This document shows positions 52,990-62,101 of a stretch of 64,000 nt of DNA, one piece after another. A program made the position numbers and the translations under genes. A model generated the notes under the pieces. It was not told the origin of the DNA. It was given only the letters and a program-made list of their open reading frames with translations, and did no database searches. Each line of letters begins with the position of its first letter. The first letter of the stretch is position 1. This stretch comes from Cyanobium sp. Morenito 9A2 (GTDB lineage Bacteria; Cyanobacteriota; Cyanobacteriia; PCC-6307; Cyanobiaceae), in contig NZ_JAGQBJ010000011.1 of the NCBI RefSeq assembly GCF_024345575.1, forward strand, positions 39,844 to 103,843. The letters run 5' to 3'.

Positions 52990-53581
52990 AGAGCCGCACC
53001 AGAAAACTCTGGCGGTGCAGGTCGGTGGCCCCGCGCTCCAGCAACGCCTGACAATGCAGGGCAGTGCCGTAACCCATGTGGCGCTCCAGCCCATAGCCAG
53101 GGTGGCGCTGGCCCAGGCGCTGGATCAGTCCATCGCGGGCCTCCTTGGCAAGCACGCTGGCAGCGGCGATGGCGGCGCAATCGCGATCGCCGCGCACAAT
53201 CGTGCGCTGCTCACCCTCCCAGCCACGCAGTGGCAGCACCCCATCGACGAGAACCAGCGACGGGGTGAACGCCAGGCGCTGGAGGGCCCGGCGCATGGCC
53301 GCCTCGGTGGCCGCTCGGATGCCCTCTCGATCGATCTGCCTCGCTGAGGCCTGGCCAATCGCCCAGGCCTCAGCGACGGCGGTGATGCGAGGCACCAGCA
53401 GACGCCGGCGGCGGGCCGTGAGCGCCTTGCTGTCGGTGAGTCCCTCGGCTTCCAATGAAGTGCTCGCTTGACGTGATAGCACCACCGCCGCCGCCAGCAC
53501 CGGCCCGAAGAGCGCCCCCCGGCCGACCTCGTCAACCCCGGCACAAACGCCAGGGTCATGCAGATGCCAGGGGTCGTTCAG
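52955..53581 (-). CDS. rnhB: Ribonuclease HII, probable CTG start
   Basis: RNase HII removes ribonucleotides from RNA-DNA hybrids and misincorporations. Catalytic Asp17-Glu18 lie in [69 protein letters not shown] (two further catalytic aspartates) and [14 protein letters not shown] follow. In this frame no ATG, GTG or TTG occurs between an upstream stop and the GTG at 53500, which would delete the catalytic DE. The CTG at 53581-53579 overlaps the rne stop as CTGA and yields 208 residues, the normal length. It is coupled to rne on the minus strand. Confidence 0.85.
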   Translation of the reverse strand: MNDPWHLHDPGVCAGVDEVGRGALFGPVLAAAVVLSRQASTSLEAEGLTDSKALTARRRRLLVPRITAVAEAWAIGQASARQIDREGIRAATEAAMRRALQRLAFTPSLVLVDGVLPLRGWEGEQRTIVRGDRDCAAIAAASVLAKEARDGLIQRLGQRHPGYGLERHMGYGTALHCQALLERGATDLHRQSFLVRLFSGSSTTAGNP

Positions 53582-55680
53582 CTGGCGGCGGAAGAACGGC
53601 GGCGGCGGCGGCGGGGCTCACCATCAGCATCGACATCAGCAGGAACTGGGTCCTCTGCCGTCTCCACCAGGCTGCTCACGGCAAGGCGGCGTGTGGGCGC
53701 GGGTGGGCTGTTGGAGACCACCACCGCAGACCGGACAGGCGTGGGATCGATCGCCACGGTGACGAAAGGGACTTCCGCCGAGTCGTCAGCCCCGGCGCCG
53801 TAGGGCTCAAAACTTGCCACGGGCAACGGCGTGATCTCCACCAGCGAAGGCAACGCCGACTGATCTTCCGTGGGGTTGGCGTGCTCACTGTCACTGGACT
53901 CCTCGGCGGTTCCATAGCGACCCGGGCTAGCACCGCCCTCTCCGCCACCCCGCTGACGCCGACGGCGGCGGGGCCCGGAGGCCGAGAGCTGCTGGCGGGC
54001 TTCATCGAGAATCGCCTCGGCATCCTCACCCGGGCGCACCACCCGCACCACAAGATTCTCCGTGCTGGGAACGGGATCAAGGAGAAGCGCTGGGTTGAGA
54101 CCAAGCCAGCCAAAGACGAGCTCCTGCTCAGGCTCCATCGAAACAGCCACAAGGTCGGGTTCCGGCCGACGGCTGGAGCCGCCCTCCGATCCACCGCCGT
54201 TGGAATAAGTTCCGTTGGACGGCGTGGTGGGGGAGGGGAGCACGGGAATGACGGCGAACTCGTCAGCGGAGCCGTAGGCGGAGACCGGAGCTGGGCTCGC
54301 GCTGGCCTCGTAGCCATCGCCACCCCCGCGGCCCCCGCGGCCCCCGCGGCGGCGGCGGGGGGAGGACTCGGTGGCCACGGAGGAGCTGGACACCTCGGCC
54401 CGGGCGGAGGCGGCGGAGCGCACCAGACCGGTCTGAGTCGCCAGGGGCTGCAGGGTGTCCTTGCCTGGCAAAACGGCCACATGACCAAGGCCACCGCAGC
54501 TGGGGCAGGCCCGGCCGAAGAGCTCATAGATGTTCTGGCCCTGACGCTTGCGCGTGAGCTCCACCAAGCCCAATTCCGTGAGCTGGGCGATCTGGGGACG
54601 GGCGGTGTCGTCGCGGGCCGCCTGGGTGAAATGCTCCAGCAACTGGAGCTGATCGCGACGGGACTCCATGTCGATGAAGTCGATGATCACCACGCCGCCA
54701 ATGTTGCGGAGCTTGAGCTGGCGGGCGATCTCCACCGCCGCCTCGCAGTTGGTCCAAAGGACCGTCTCGCGAGCGTTGGCCGAGCGCGTGAACGAGCCCG
54801 AGTTGACGTCGATGACGGTGAGCGCCTCGGTGGGCTCAATGATCACGTAGCCACCCGACGGCAGGTCGACCCGGGGCTTGAGGGCATCGCGAATGGCCGC
54901 GTTGACCTTGTGGTGCTCCAGGATCTCGCTGGACTCCCGGTGATGTTCCACCAACAGGTTGGCCTGGTCGGCACCCAAGAAGGCATTCACCCGGGCCACG
55001 CCCTCGGCACTGTCGACCACGACGCGCACCACCTCAGGGCTGTAGAGGTCGCGGAGCACGCGGTGGATGAAGTCTTCGTCGCGGTTGAGCAAGACCGGCG
55101 GCGCGGCCGTCTCGGCCGCCAACTGGATGCCCTCCCACTGTCGGAGCAGGCTCTCTAGATCATCGATCAGCAACTCCTCGCTGACCCCTTCGGCTTCAGT
55201 GCGCACCAGGAGGCCGGAGCCGGGGGGCTTGATCAACACCCCCAGGGCCCGCAGACGGTTGCGCTCGTTCTCGCCGTTGATGCGGCGGGAGATGTTCACC
55301 CCCTGGCCGTGGGGCTGCAGCACCAAAAAGCGGCCGGGCAGGGTGAGGTTGCCGGTGAGCCGCGGACCTTTGGTGCCCGTGGGCTCCTTCATCACCTGTA
55401 CAAGCACCTTCTGGCGGGGCTCGAGCAGTTCAGTGATGCCGGCCGCCCCCTTCCTCAGCCGTAGCGGGCCCAGATCGGTGACGTGGATGAAGCCGTTCTT
55501 CTCACCTTCGCCGATGTTGACGAAGGCGGCATCGATGCCAGGGAGCACGTTTTCGACGGTGCCCAGGTAGACGTCACCGATCTGGTAACGCCCCTGGGCC
55601 ACGACCAATTCGTCAACACGGTCGTCGTTGAGGACCGCCGCGATGCGCAGTTGCTCGGCGATGACGATCTGCTGGGGCAT
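53578..55680 (-). CDS. rne: Ribonuclease E/G
   Basis: RNase E initiates mRNA decay and processes rRNA. The 700-residue product has the N-terminal S1 region ([25 protein letters not shown]), the catalytic Asp291 and Asp334 ([19 protein letters not shown]) and the zinc-link CPSC (392-395). Residues 400-690 are a low-complexity, disordered tail. The C-terminus reads [13 protein letters not shown] and contains RRRRRRSSA, the nonapeptide reported to recruit polynucleotide phosphorylase in cyanobacteria. I used the ATG at 55680 ([17 protein letters not shown]). The leader is up to 424 bp, in keeping with known autoregulation of RNase E through its 5' UTR in other bacteria. Confidence 0.95.
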   Translation of the reverse strand: MPQQIVIAEQLRIAAVLNDDRVDELVVAQGRYQIGDVYLGTVENVLPGIDAAFVNIGEGEKNGFIHVTDLGPLRLRKGAAGITELLEPRQKVLVQVMKEPTGTKGPRLTGNLTLPGRFLVLQPHGQGVNISRRINGENERNRLRALGVLIKPPGSGLLVRTEAEGVSEELLIDDLESLLRQWEGIQLAAETAAPPVLLNRDEDFIHRVLRDLYSPEVVRVVVDSAEGVARVNAFLGADQANLLVEHHRESSEILEHHKVNAAIRDALKPRVDLPSGGYVIIEPTEALTVIDVNSGSFTRSANARETVLWTNCEAAVEIARQLKLRNIGGVVIIDFIDMESRRDQLQLLEHFTQAARDDTARPQIAQLTELGLVELTRKRQGQNIYELFGRACPSCGGLGHVAVLPGKDTLQPLATQTGLVRSAASARAEVSSSSVATESSPRRRRGGRGGRGGGDGYEASASPAPVSAYGSADEFAVIPVLPSPTTPSNGTYSNGGGSEGGSSRRPEPDLVAVSMEPEQELVFGWLGLNPALLLDPVPSTENLVVRVVRPGEDAEAILDEARQQLSASGPRRRRRQRGGGEGGASPGRYGTAEESSDSEHANPTEDQSALPSLVEITPLPVASFEPYGAGADDSAEVPFVTVAIDPTPVRSAVVVSNSPPAPTRRLAVSSLVETAEDPVPADVDADGEPRRRRRRSSAAS

Positions 55681-56104
55681 GGAGGAAAGGGAGGGAGGCT
55701 CAGCGGAGCCCTGCCGTACGGGAGGGAACATCCCCTGAAGGGAACGCAAGCGGACCGAACCCTGTCCCAGCGCTGCTTCCGAGGGCGCTGGGGAGGGACT
55801 GGGGAACCGTTGCGGGAAAGAAGCTCAGAGTGGACGACGGCCGGTATGACGACTGCGGAAACCCCGCCAGTTCGGCAGGGGGAGACGGCCGGTGGAACCA
55901 GGGGTGAAGACAGCCCGCGTGCGCATCGGATCGATCGGTATGGCCTGAGCCCTCGATCGATCAACAAGGCGCAAAAAGCAGGAGACGCGCGCCCAAAATC
56001 CAAACGGTGCCGAATGAAACGGCTTTCTGGAAATGGGGTTTCAAGAAAGCTGATTCGGAAGGCAGGCTGCAGATTGTGATCTGCAATCGTTGTGCCGTCT
56101 TGGG
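55681..56104. promoter_or_regulatory. Long rne upstream region (424 bp), no gene
   Basis: This lies between the stop of the radical SAM/DUF2344 gene and the rne start, both on the minus strand. A 7-bp-arm inverted repeat, TGCAGAT-TGTG-ATCTGCA, is at 56068-56085 near the radical SAM stop, without a T-tract. GATCGATC-type short repeats occur at about 55928-55965. I see no coding potential. It is a likely site for an rne promoter and autoregulatory leader, but I cannot point to a confident -10 box. Confidence 0.45.
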
Positions 56105-58807
56105 TCAGATTAGCACGGGCCTCTGATCCAATGCGCTCTCACCCCGTAAGCCCAGTTGCTCGCGGCACAACCGGCCCAGGGCCAGGGGCCGCTCGAATCG
56201 ATCGGCGAACCAGCTCTGCACCTGCTCCGGCCGGAGGCTGCGCCCCTGGGGGTCAATCCTTGCGTGGTAGCGCAAACGGACCGTGCCCTGCGGATCCGTG
56301 GGCCCTGGCTGCAGACACGCCAACTCCTCCAGGTAGGGGCGCAGGTCCCGCTCCCGTGGACGCCCCTTCTTGTCAGTGTCCTGCCAGATCCACTGGGACG
56401 CGACCAACAACGCCTCCACGGCATGCTGCCATTCGGCCGACCCCAGCGGGACCGGGCCCGGATCCAGCAGCTCCAGGCTCCAGGTGGAGGCGACCAACTC
56501 CTGGGACAGGCTGGCGCCGCCCAGCGGGACCTCGCGCACCGACAACAGTTGAAACCCCGCCGGGAGCTGGGCCTGGAGCCGCCTGAGCACCTGCTCGGGG
56601 GCGGTGGGCGCCGCCATCTCCAGATCCAGCCAATCGCCAGCCGCCTCAACCCCCAAAGGCAGGGCCAGGGCGAACTCCAAGCGGGGCAGAGGGTGGAAGC
56701 CACCGGTGAAGCTCACCGGCAGGCCGCTGCGGCGCAGGGCGCGCTCCAGCATTCTCACGCCATCGAGGTGGCTGAGCAGGGCCAGATCCCCCGTCTTGGC
56801 GAAGCGAAAACGCAACCGCTGCAGCCGTTCGCTGGCGGGCGCCCGTGGCGGCAGAGGGGCTGGAATCGGCGGGGGCGGCACCACCACGTTGTGGCCGAAC
56901 TCAGGGCCACAGACCCCACAGCTGCTGCAGCCGTCAAAGGAGCAATCGGGCACCACCATCGCCGCGAGCGCCCGCTGCAGGTCATCCGCCAGCCAGGTCT
57001 TGTCGACACCGGTGTCGATGTGATCCCAGGGCAGGGGCTGGTGGCAGAACGCCGCCAGATCAGCGGCGCTCAGCGCTTCGGTGGCCGACCAGCTCCCCAG
57101 CTCCAGGGCCCGGTAACGCCCCCCCAGACCCGCCGCCTCGATCGCGCTGGTCCAGGCCGCGTGGGTGCGCTCGATCGTCTCGAACCAGGCATCGAGGCCA
57201 GCGCCGGCGCGCCAGGCGGCCTCGATCACCGGCGCCAGGCGCCGGTCACCCCGACCGACGAAGTCCTCCATCGCCGAAAGGCGCGGATCGGTGAAGTTCG
57301 TCTTCAGCCCCCGCAACGCCCGCAGCTCGCGGCGCAGCAGCTCCTGGCGCCGGCGGAATTCGCCTGTGGAGACGCTGTGCCACTGGAAGGGCGTGTGGGG
57401 CTTGGGGGTGAAGTTGCTGATCGTGAGGTTGAGCTCCAGCCGCCCGAGATCGCGGCAGTTCTGCTGCAGCTGCCGGCAGGTGATGGCGATGCCGACCACA
57501 TCGGCGTCGGTTTCCCCCGGCAGGCCGATCATGAAATAGAGCTTCACCCGGCGGTAGCCGTTCTCCATCGCCGTGCGGATCCCCCGCAGCAGCTCGGCAT
57601 CGGTGAGCCCCTTGTTGACGATGTCCCGCAGCCTCTGGCTGCCGGCTTCTGGAGCGAAGGTGAGGCCCGAGCGGCGGGTGCCGCCAAGGATGTGGGCGAT
57701 GTTGGAATCGAAGCGGTCCACCCGCTGGCTCGGCAAGCTGAGGCTGACGTTGTGCTCCGCCAGCCGGTTGCGCAGCTCCACCCCCACCGCCGGCAGGGCC
57801 AGGTAGTCGGAGCAGCTGAGTGAGAGCAGCGAAAAATCGCTGTAACCCGTGCGCTCCATGCCGGTTTCCACCGCCTCGATCACCGCCTCGGGCTCCACAT
57901 CGCGGGCCGGGCGCGTGAGCATGCCCGGCTGGCAGAAGCGGCAGCCGCGGGTGCAACCCCGTCGGATCTCGATCGTGAGCCGGTCGTGGACCGTTTCGAT
58001 GTGGGGCACCAGCCCCATGGCGTAGTTGGGCATCGGCGTGGCCACCCGCCGCAGCAGCCGCTTGGGAAGATCAGGTTCGAGCGGCACGATCGACACCCCA
58101 TCGGGGCTGGGTCCGTAGAGGCTGGGCACATACACCCCGGGCACCTGGGCCAGGTCGCGCAGCAGTTCGCGGCGACCCAGGCCGGACGCTTTGGCCTCGG
58201 CCACCACCAGGCCGATCTCCGGCAGCAACTCCTCGCCATCGCCGAGGGCGATGAAATCGAAGAAGGCGGCGAAGGGCTCCGGGTTGCTGGTGGCGGTGGG
58301 ACCACCGGCGAAGATCAGCGGCGGGGCCGCCGGATCGGTGAGGGGACGATCGCCCCGCTCGCTGGCCCGGATCGGGATCCCCGCCAGATCGAGCATCTCG
58401 AGGATGTTGGTGGCCCCGAGTTCGTAGCTGAGGCTGAAGCCGAGCAGGTCGAAGGCGGCCAGCGCCCGCCGACTCTCGACGGCAAACAGGGGCTGGCCCT
58501 GCTCCCTGAGCCGCCCGGCCAGGTCGGGCGCCGGCAGGTAGGAGCGATCGCAGAGCTGCCCAGGGACAGCGTTGAGGATCGAATAAAGAAGAATGTGGCC
58601 GAGATTGCTGGCCCCCACCTCGTAGAGCTCGGGGTAGGTGAGACACCAGCGCACCCGCGCCGCCGGCCAGGCCTCGCTCCAGTCGCGCGGCTCAACGCCG
58701 CGCTCGTTGCCGAGGTAGCGACCGGGCTTGGCGATGCCCCGATCCACCAACGGCCCGAACGGCACGGGCAGCTCACCGGTGCGGACCTGAGCGGCTGCGG
58801 CTGTCAT
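56105..58807 (-). CDS. B12-binding-type radical SAM protein with C-terminal DUF2344 domain
   Basis: The 900-residue product fuses three parts: an N-terminal B12-binding-like domain (WCLTYPELYEVGASNLGHILLY), a radical SAM domain with CTRGCRFC (CX3CX2C) in IEIRRGCTRGCRFCQPGML and SLPSQRVDRFD, and a C-terminal DUF2344 domain (RLRFRFAKTGDLALLSHLDGVRMLERALRRSGLPVSFTGGFHPLP). A further cysteine cluster, CSFDGCSSCGVCG, precedes DUF2344. The family is conserved next to RNase E/G in many bacteria, as here. Its reaction is not known to me; RNA modification is a reasonable guess. I used the ATG at 58807 (MTAAAAQVRTGELPVPF). Confidence 0.88.
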   Translation of the reverse strand: MTAAAAQVRTGELPVPFGPLVDRGIAKPGRYLGNERGVEPRDWSEAWPAARVRWCLTYPELYEVGASNLGHILLYSILNAVPGQLCDRSYLPAPDLAGRLREQGQPLFAVESRRALAAFDLLGFSLSYELGATNILEMLDLAGIPIRASERGDRPLTDPAAPPLIFAGGPTATSNPEPFAAFFDFIALGDGEELLPEIGLVVAEAKASGLGRRELLRDLAQVPGVYVPSLYGPSPDGVSIVPLEPDLPKRLLRRVATPMPNYAMGLVPHIETVHDRLTIEIRRGCTRGCRFCQPGMLTRPARDVEPEAVIEAVETGMERTGYSDFSLLSLSCSDYLALPAVGVELRNRLAEHNVSLSLPSQRVDRFDSNIAHILGGTRRSGLTFAPEAGSQRLRDIVNKGLTDAELLRGIRTAMENGYRRVKLYFMIGLPGETDADVVGIAITCRQLQQNCRDLGRLELNLTISNFTPKPHTPFQWHSVSTGEFRRRQELLRRELRALRGLKTNFTDPRLSAMEDFVGRGDRRLAPVIEAAWRAGAGLDAWFETIERTHAAWTSAIEAAGLGGRYRALELGSWSATEALSAADLAAFCHQPLPWDHIDTGVDKTWLADDLQRALAAMVVPDCSFDGCSSCGVCGPEFGHNVVVPPPPIPAPLPPRAPASERLQRLRFRFAKTGDLALLSHLDGVRMLERALRRSGLPVSFTGGFHPLPRLEFALALPLGVEAAGDWLDLEMAAPTAPEQVLRRLQAQLPAGFQLLSVREVPLGGASLSQELVASTWSLELLDPGPVPLGSAEWQHAVEALLVASQWIWQDTDKKGRPRERDLRPYLEELACLQPGPTDPQGTVRLRYHARIDPQGRSLRPEQVQSWFADRFERPLALGRLCREQLGLRGESALDQRPVLI

Positions 58808-58917
58808 CGGATCAGGGCCGCAAGGCGGATTCCGATCGTAGGCAGGCCCTCTGAAAGCTGCCTGGCGGGGCGACGCCATAGGAGGATGCCGCCCATCCAA
58901 GCCGGCGTCGCTCTCCC

Positions 58918-60150
58918 GTGGTCCAGGTCAACGGCAATTACCTCAAACTCAAGGCGGGTTATCTGTTCCCCGAGATCGCCCGGCGGGTGAAGGCGTTCAG
59001 CGAAGCCCACCCCGAGGCACCGATCATCCGCCTGGGCATCGGCGATGTCACCGAACCCCTGCCGGAGGCCTGCCGCACCGCCATGAAGGCGGCCGTGGAT
59101 GAACTCGGCACCCGCGAGGGCTTCCACGGCTACGGCCCCGAGCAGGGCTACCTGTGGCTGCGCGAGGCGATCGCCCAACACGATTTCCAGTCCCGCGGCT
59201 GCGACGTGAGTGCCGAGGAGATCTTTGTCTCCGACGGCTCCAAGTGCGACAGCAGCAACATCCTCGACATCCTCGGCGAGGGCAACCGGATCGCCGTCAC
59301 CGACCCGGTGTATCCGGTCTACGTGGACAGCAACGTGATGGCGGGGCGCACCGGCGACGCCGACGGCGCCGGTCAGTACGGCGGCCTCACCTACCTGCCG
59401 ATCACCGCCGCCAACGATTTCACCGCGCCCCTGCCCGAGGGCCAGGTGGACCTGATCTACCTCTGCTTCCCCAACAACCCCACCGGCGCCGTGGCCACCA
59501 GGGCCCAGCTCAAGCGCTGGGTCGACTACGCCCTCGCCAACGGCGCCCTGATCCTGTTCGATGCCGCCTACGAGGCGTTCATCCAGGATCCGGACCTGCC
59601 CCATTCGATCTATGAGATCGAGGGCGCCCGCCAGTGCGCCATCGAGTTCCGCTCCTTCTCCAAGAACGCCGGCTTCACCGGCACCCGCTGTGCGCTCACC
59701 GTGGTGCCCCGGGGCCTCAGCGGCACGACGGCCGATGGCGAGCCGGTGGAGCTCTGGGGCCTGTGGAACCGCCGCCAGAGCACCAAGTTCAACGGCGTCA
59801 GCTACATCGTGCAGCGCGGAGCGGAAGCGGTGTACTCCCCCCAGGGCCAGGCCCAGGTGAAAGCCCTGGTGGGCTTCTACATGGAGAATGCGGCAATCAT
59901 CCGAAGGGAGCTATCGGCCGCAGGCCTGAGCGTCTATGGCGGCGAGCAGGCCCCCTACGTGTGGATCAAGACGCCGGCAGGGGTGGATTCCTGGGGCTTT
60001 TTCGACCTGCTGCTGAGCCAGGCGAACGTGGTGGGGACCCCAGGCAGCGGTTTCGGCGCCGCGGGCGAGGGCTACTTCCGGCTCTCAGCCTTCAACAGCC
60101 GCGCCAACGTGGAAGAGGCCATGACCCGCATCGCCGCTGTCAAACTTTGA
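58918..60150 (+). CDS. dapL: LL-diaminopimelate aminotransferase
   Basis: DapL converts tetrahydrodipicolinate directly to LL-diaminopimelate for lysine and peptidoglycan. The 410-residue product has the class I aminotransferase fold: [53 protein letters not shown] (the NPTG motif), and [13 protein letters not shown], where the lysine binds PLP. The DapL-type [15 protein letters not shown] is distinctive. The start is GTG at 58918, divergent from the radical SAM gene (110 bp between starts). It is followed by clpS after 20 bp. Confidence 0.95.
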   Translation: MVQVNGNYLKLKAGYLFPEIARRVKAFSEAHPEAPIIRLGIGDVTEPLPEACRTAMKAAVDELGTREGFHGYGPEQGYLWLREAIAQHDFQSRGCDVSAEEIFVSDGSKCDSSNILDILGEGNRIAVTDPVYPVYVDSNVMAGRTGDADGAGQYGGLTYLPITAANDFTAPLPEGQVDLIYLCFPNNPTGAVATRAQLKRWVDYALANGALILFDAAYEAFIQDPDLPHSIYEIEGARQCAIEFRSFSKNAGFTGTRCALTVVPRGLSGTTADGEPVELWGLWNRRQSTKFNGVSYIVQRGAEAVYSPQGQAQVKALVGFYMENAAIIRRELSAAGLSVYGGEQAPYVWIKTPAGVDSWGFFDLLLSQANVVGTPGSGFGAAGEGYFRLSAFNSRANVEEAMTRIAAVKL

Positions 60151-60170
60151 TCGACGTTGCCTCTAACCCC

Positions 60171-60485
60171 ATGGCGGTGGAGACGCCCAACCGCAGCCCC
60201 GGAGGGGCCACGGTGCTCGACAAGGATCTGCAACGGGTGCGCAAGCCTTCGCCCCGCTACAGGGTGCTGCTGCACAACGACCCGGTCAGCACCATGGAGT
60301 TCGTGGTCTCGACCCTGCGGGAAGTGGTGCCGCTCCTGAGCGAGCAGGATGCCATCGCCGTGATGCTCGAAGCCCACAACACCGGCATCGGCCTGGTGAT
60401 CGTCTGTGACATCGAGCCGGCGGAGTTCTACAGCGAGCGCCTCAAGGCCAAGGGGCTGACCAGCTCGATCGAGCCCGAGGGCTGA
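60171..60485 (+). CDS. clpS: ATP-dependent Clp protease adaptor ClpS
   Basis: ClpS delivers N-degron substrates to ClpC/ClpA proteases. The 104-residue product has an unstructured N-terminus and then the core RYRVLLHNDPVSTMEFVVSTLREVVPLLSEQDAIAVMLEAHNTG, with the HND...MEFV substrate-pocket region; the residue after ND differs from the common NDDYT form, so specificity may be changed. The stop is directly followed by the ATG of the next gene. Confidence 0.9.
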   Translation: MAVETPNRSPGGATVLDKDLQRVRKPSPRYRVLLHNDPVSTMEFVVSTLREVVPLLSEQDAIAVMLEAHNTGIGLVIVCDIEPAEFYSERLKAKGLTSSIEPEG

Positions 60486-61367
60486 ATGCTTTCCACCCCG
60501 CCGCAGGCTCCTAGCCCCCTCGGCGGGGTTTGGGGCAAAGGCGGGTGGTGGGCCACCGTCGGTTACTTGCCCCTGCTCCTGCTGGCCGGCTGGCTTCTGG
60601 CCAGGCCCCTGGCTCTGCTGGCTCCGGGCCTGCGGCCCGACCAGGTGAACCTGACGGGCACGCTGGTGAGCTTCGCTCTGCTGCTGCTCACCCTGCCGGC
60701 CTGGCTGCGGAGCCGCTGGGATGAGCCGCGCGCCTGGCGCCGACTTGGGGTGGCCGTGCCCCTGCCATCGGCCCTGAAGGCCCTCTTGCGAGGGCTGATC
60801 AAGGCCCTGTTGCTGTTAGCGCTGGTGAGTGCTGGACTGCTGTTGGGTGGCGCGGCCAGAGTGGGAGAGGGGATCACGGGCCCTCAGATGGCCAATTCCC
60901 TGGCCCTGCTGCTGGGGGTGGGCTTCGCCGAAGAGCTGCTGTTCCGGGGCTGGCTCTGGGGCGAACTGGCCCTGGGCCTCGGTGGCCAGCGGGCGCTGCT
61001 GCTCCAGGCCTTGATCTTCAGCCTGGTGCACCCCTATCCCCTGGACCAGGGCTGGCCGGCGCTCTTGGCCCTCAAGGGTGGCCTGCTGCTCTTGGGGATC
61101 GTCCTAGCCCTGCAGCGGCGTGCCGATGGGGGCGTGCTCTGGGGGGCCGTCGGGCTCCATGGCGGCCTCGTGGGGGGCTGGTTCCTGCTCCAGGGGGGGG
61201 TGCTCAGCCTCACCAACGGCGCTCCGCTCTGGCTGGTGGGGCCCGGCGGCCTGAGCCCCAACCCGATCGGGGGCCTGCTGGGCTTGCTGGGGCTCACCGC
61301 CCTGCTGCTGCTGCGCCGGCGCTGGTGGGGCGAGACTCAGGGCTCTGGCCATCCCCCCCCGTCGTGA
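60486..61367 (+). CDS. CPBP-family intramembrane metalloprotease
   Basis: CPBP (CAAX-protease/bacteriocin-processing) proteins are intramembrane metalloproteases. The 293-residue product has about seven hydrophobic segments and the EExxxR motif (Glu149, Glu150, Arg154 in GVGFAEELLFRGWLW), then SLVHP and LHGGLVGGW with histidines in the expected metal-binding positions. The ATG at 60486 directly abuts the clpS stop. Its own TGA overlaps the GTG start of the carbonic anhydrase (GTGA), so translation is likely coupled. Substrate unknown. Confidence 0.86.
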   Translation: MLSTPPQAPSPLGGVWGKGGWWATVGYLPLLLLAGWLLARPLALLAPGLRPDQVNLTGTLVSFALLLLTLPAWLRSRWDEPRAWRRLGVAVPLPSALKALLRGLIKALLLLALVSAGLLLGGAARVGEGITGPQMANSLALLLGVGFAEELLFRGWLWGELALGLGGQRALLLQALIFSLVHPYPLDQGWPALLALKGGLLLLGIVLALQRRADGGVLWGAVGLHGGLVGGWFLLQGGVLSLTNGAPLWLVGPGGLSPNPIGGLLGLLGLTALLLLRRRWWGETQGSGHPPPS

Positions 61368-62092
61368 CCCTGCAGCCCCGGCGACGATTTCTCGCGCAGG
61401 CCGCCGTGGCCTCGTTGGGCCTCTTCGGTATGGCGGACACCGTCCGAGCTGATGCCCCCGAAGAGGCGCTCAGCACCTGCAGACCCGTCGATCCGCTCCG
61501 GGCCCTGCTTGAGGGCAACGCCCGTTTCGCCGCCGCCTGGATCCAGGCCGATCGAGCCAGCGCCCCAGCCAGCCGCAGCCGCGCCCTGAGTCGCCTCTGG
61601 CGCCACAACTGCATCACGACCGCCTCCACCCTGGTCGGCGGCCAGGCCCCCTGGGCCGTGGTCCTGGCCTGCGCTGATTCGCGCGTGGCCCCGGAGTGGA
61701 TCTTCGATGCCGCCCCTTCGGATCTGTTCGTGATCCGCAGCGCCGGCAACACCGCCTTCGACGATGCCGTCGCCTCCTTGGAGTACGCCATCGATCACCT
61801 GGCAGTGCCCCTGGTGCTGGTGGTGGGCCACAGCGGCTGCGGGGCCGTCACCGCCGCCTTGGGCTCCGCTCCGCTCACGCCGCTGCTGAGCGAGCTGGTG
61901 GCACCGATCCGGGCCAGCCTCCAGCCCGGCGACGACCTCCAGCAGGCGGTCGTCCACAACGCCAAGCGCTCCGCCGCAGAGCTGAGCGCCAAGAGTGATC
62001 TGGTGCAACGGGCGTTAACCGAGGGCCGGTTGACGATTCGCTCCAGCGTCTACGACATCGCCAGCGGCAAGGTCACGCTGCTGAACGTCTAG
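61364..62092 (+). CDS. Secreted beta-class carbonic anhydrase with Tat-like signal
   Basis: Carbonic anhydrase interconverts CO2 and bicarbonate. The 242-residue product begins MTLQPRRRFLAQAAVASLG, an arginine-pair signal like those exported by Tat. The beta-CA core has Cys103-x-Asp105-x-Arg107 (ACADSRVAP), His156 and Cys159 (VVGHSGCGAV): two Cys plus His for zinc and the Asp-Arg dyad. SAGNTAFDDAVASLEYAIDHL is also typical. I used the GTG at 61364, which overlaps the CPBP stop; an upstream GTG at 61325 would bury the signal. A periplasmic or lumenal role in inorganic carbon handling is inferred. Confidence 0.9.
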   Translation: MTLQPRRRFLAQAAVASLGLFGMADTVRADAPEEALSTCRPVDPLRALLEGNARFAAAWIQADRASAPASRSRALSRLWRHNCITTASTLVGGQAPWAVVLACADSRVAPEWIFDAAPSDLFVIRSAGNTAFDDAVASLEYAIDHLAVPLVLVVGHSGCGAVTAALGSAPLTPLLSELVAPIRASLQPGDDLQQAVVHNAKRSAAELSAKSDLVQRALTEGRLTIRSSVYDIASGKVTLLNV

Positions 62093-62101
62093 AGAGATCC
62101 T

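Noticed and set aside
52955..53500. A shorter rnhB starting at GTG 53500
   Set aside because: It would remove the catalytic Asp-Glu of DEVGRG, so the enzyme would be dead although the rest is fully conserved.
53455..55158. 567-codon plus-strand open frame antisense to rne and rnhB
   Set aside because: Low-complexity translation and complete overlap with two conserved minus-strand genes.
56156..57823. 555-codon plus-strand open frame antisense to the radical SAM/DUF2344 gene
   Set aside because: Translation is glutamine/arginine-rich without motifs; the minus-strand protein has clear catalytic signatures.
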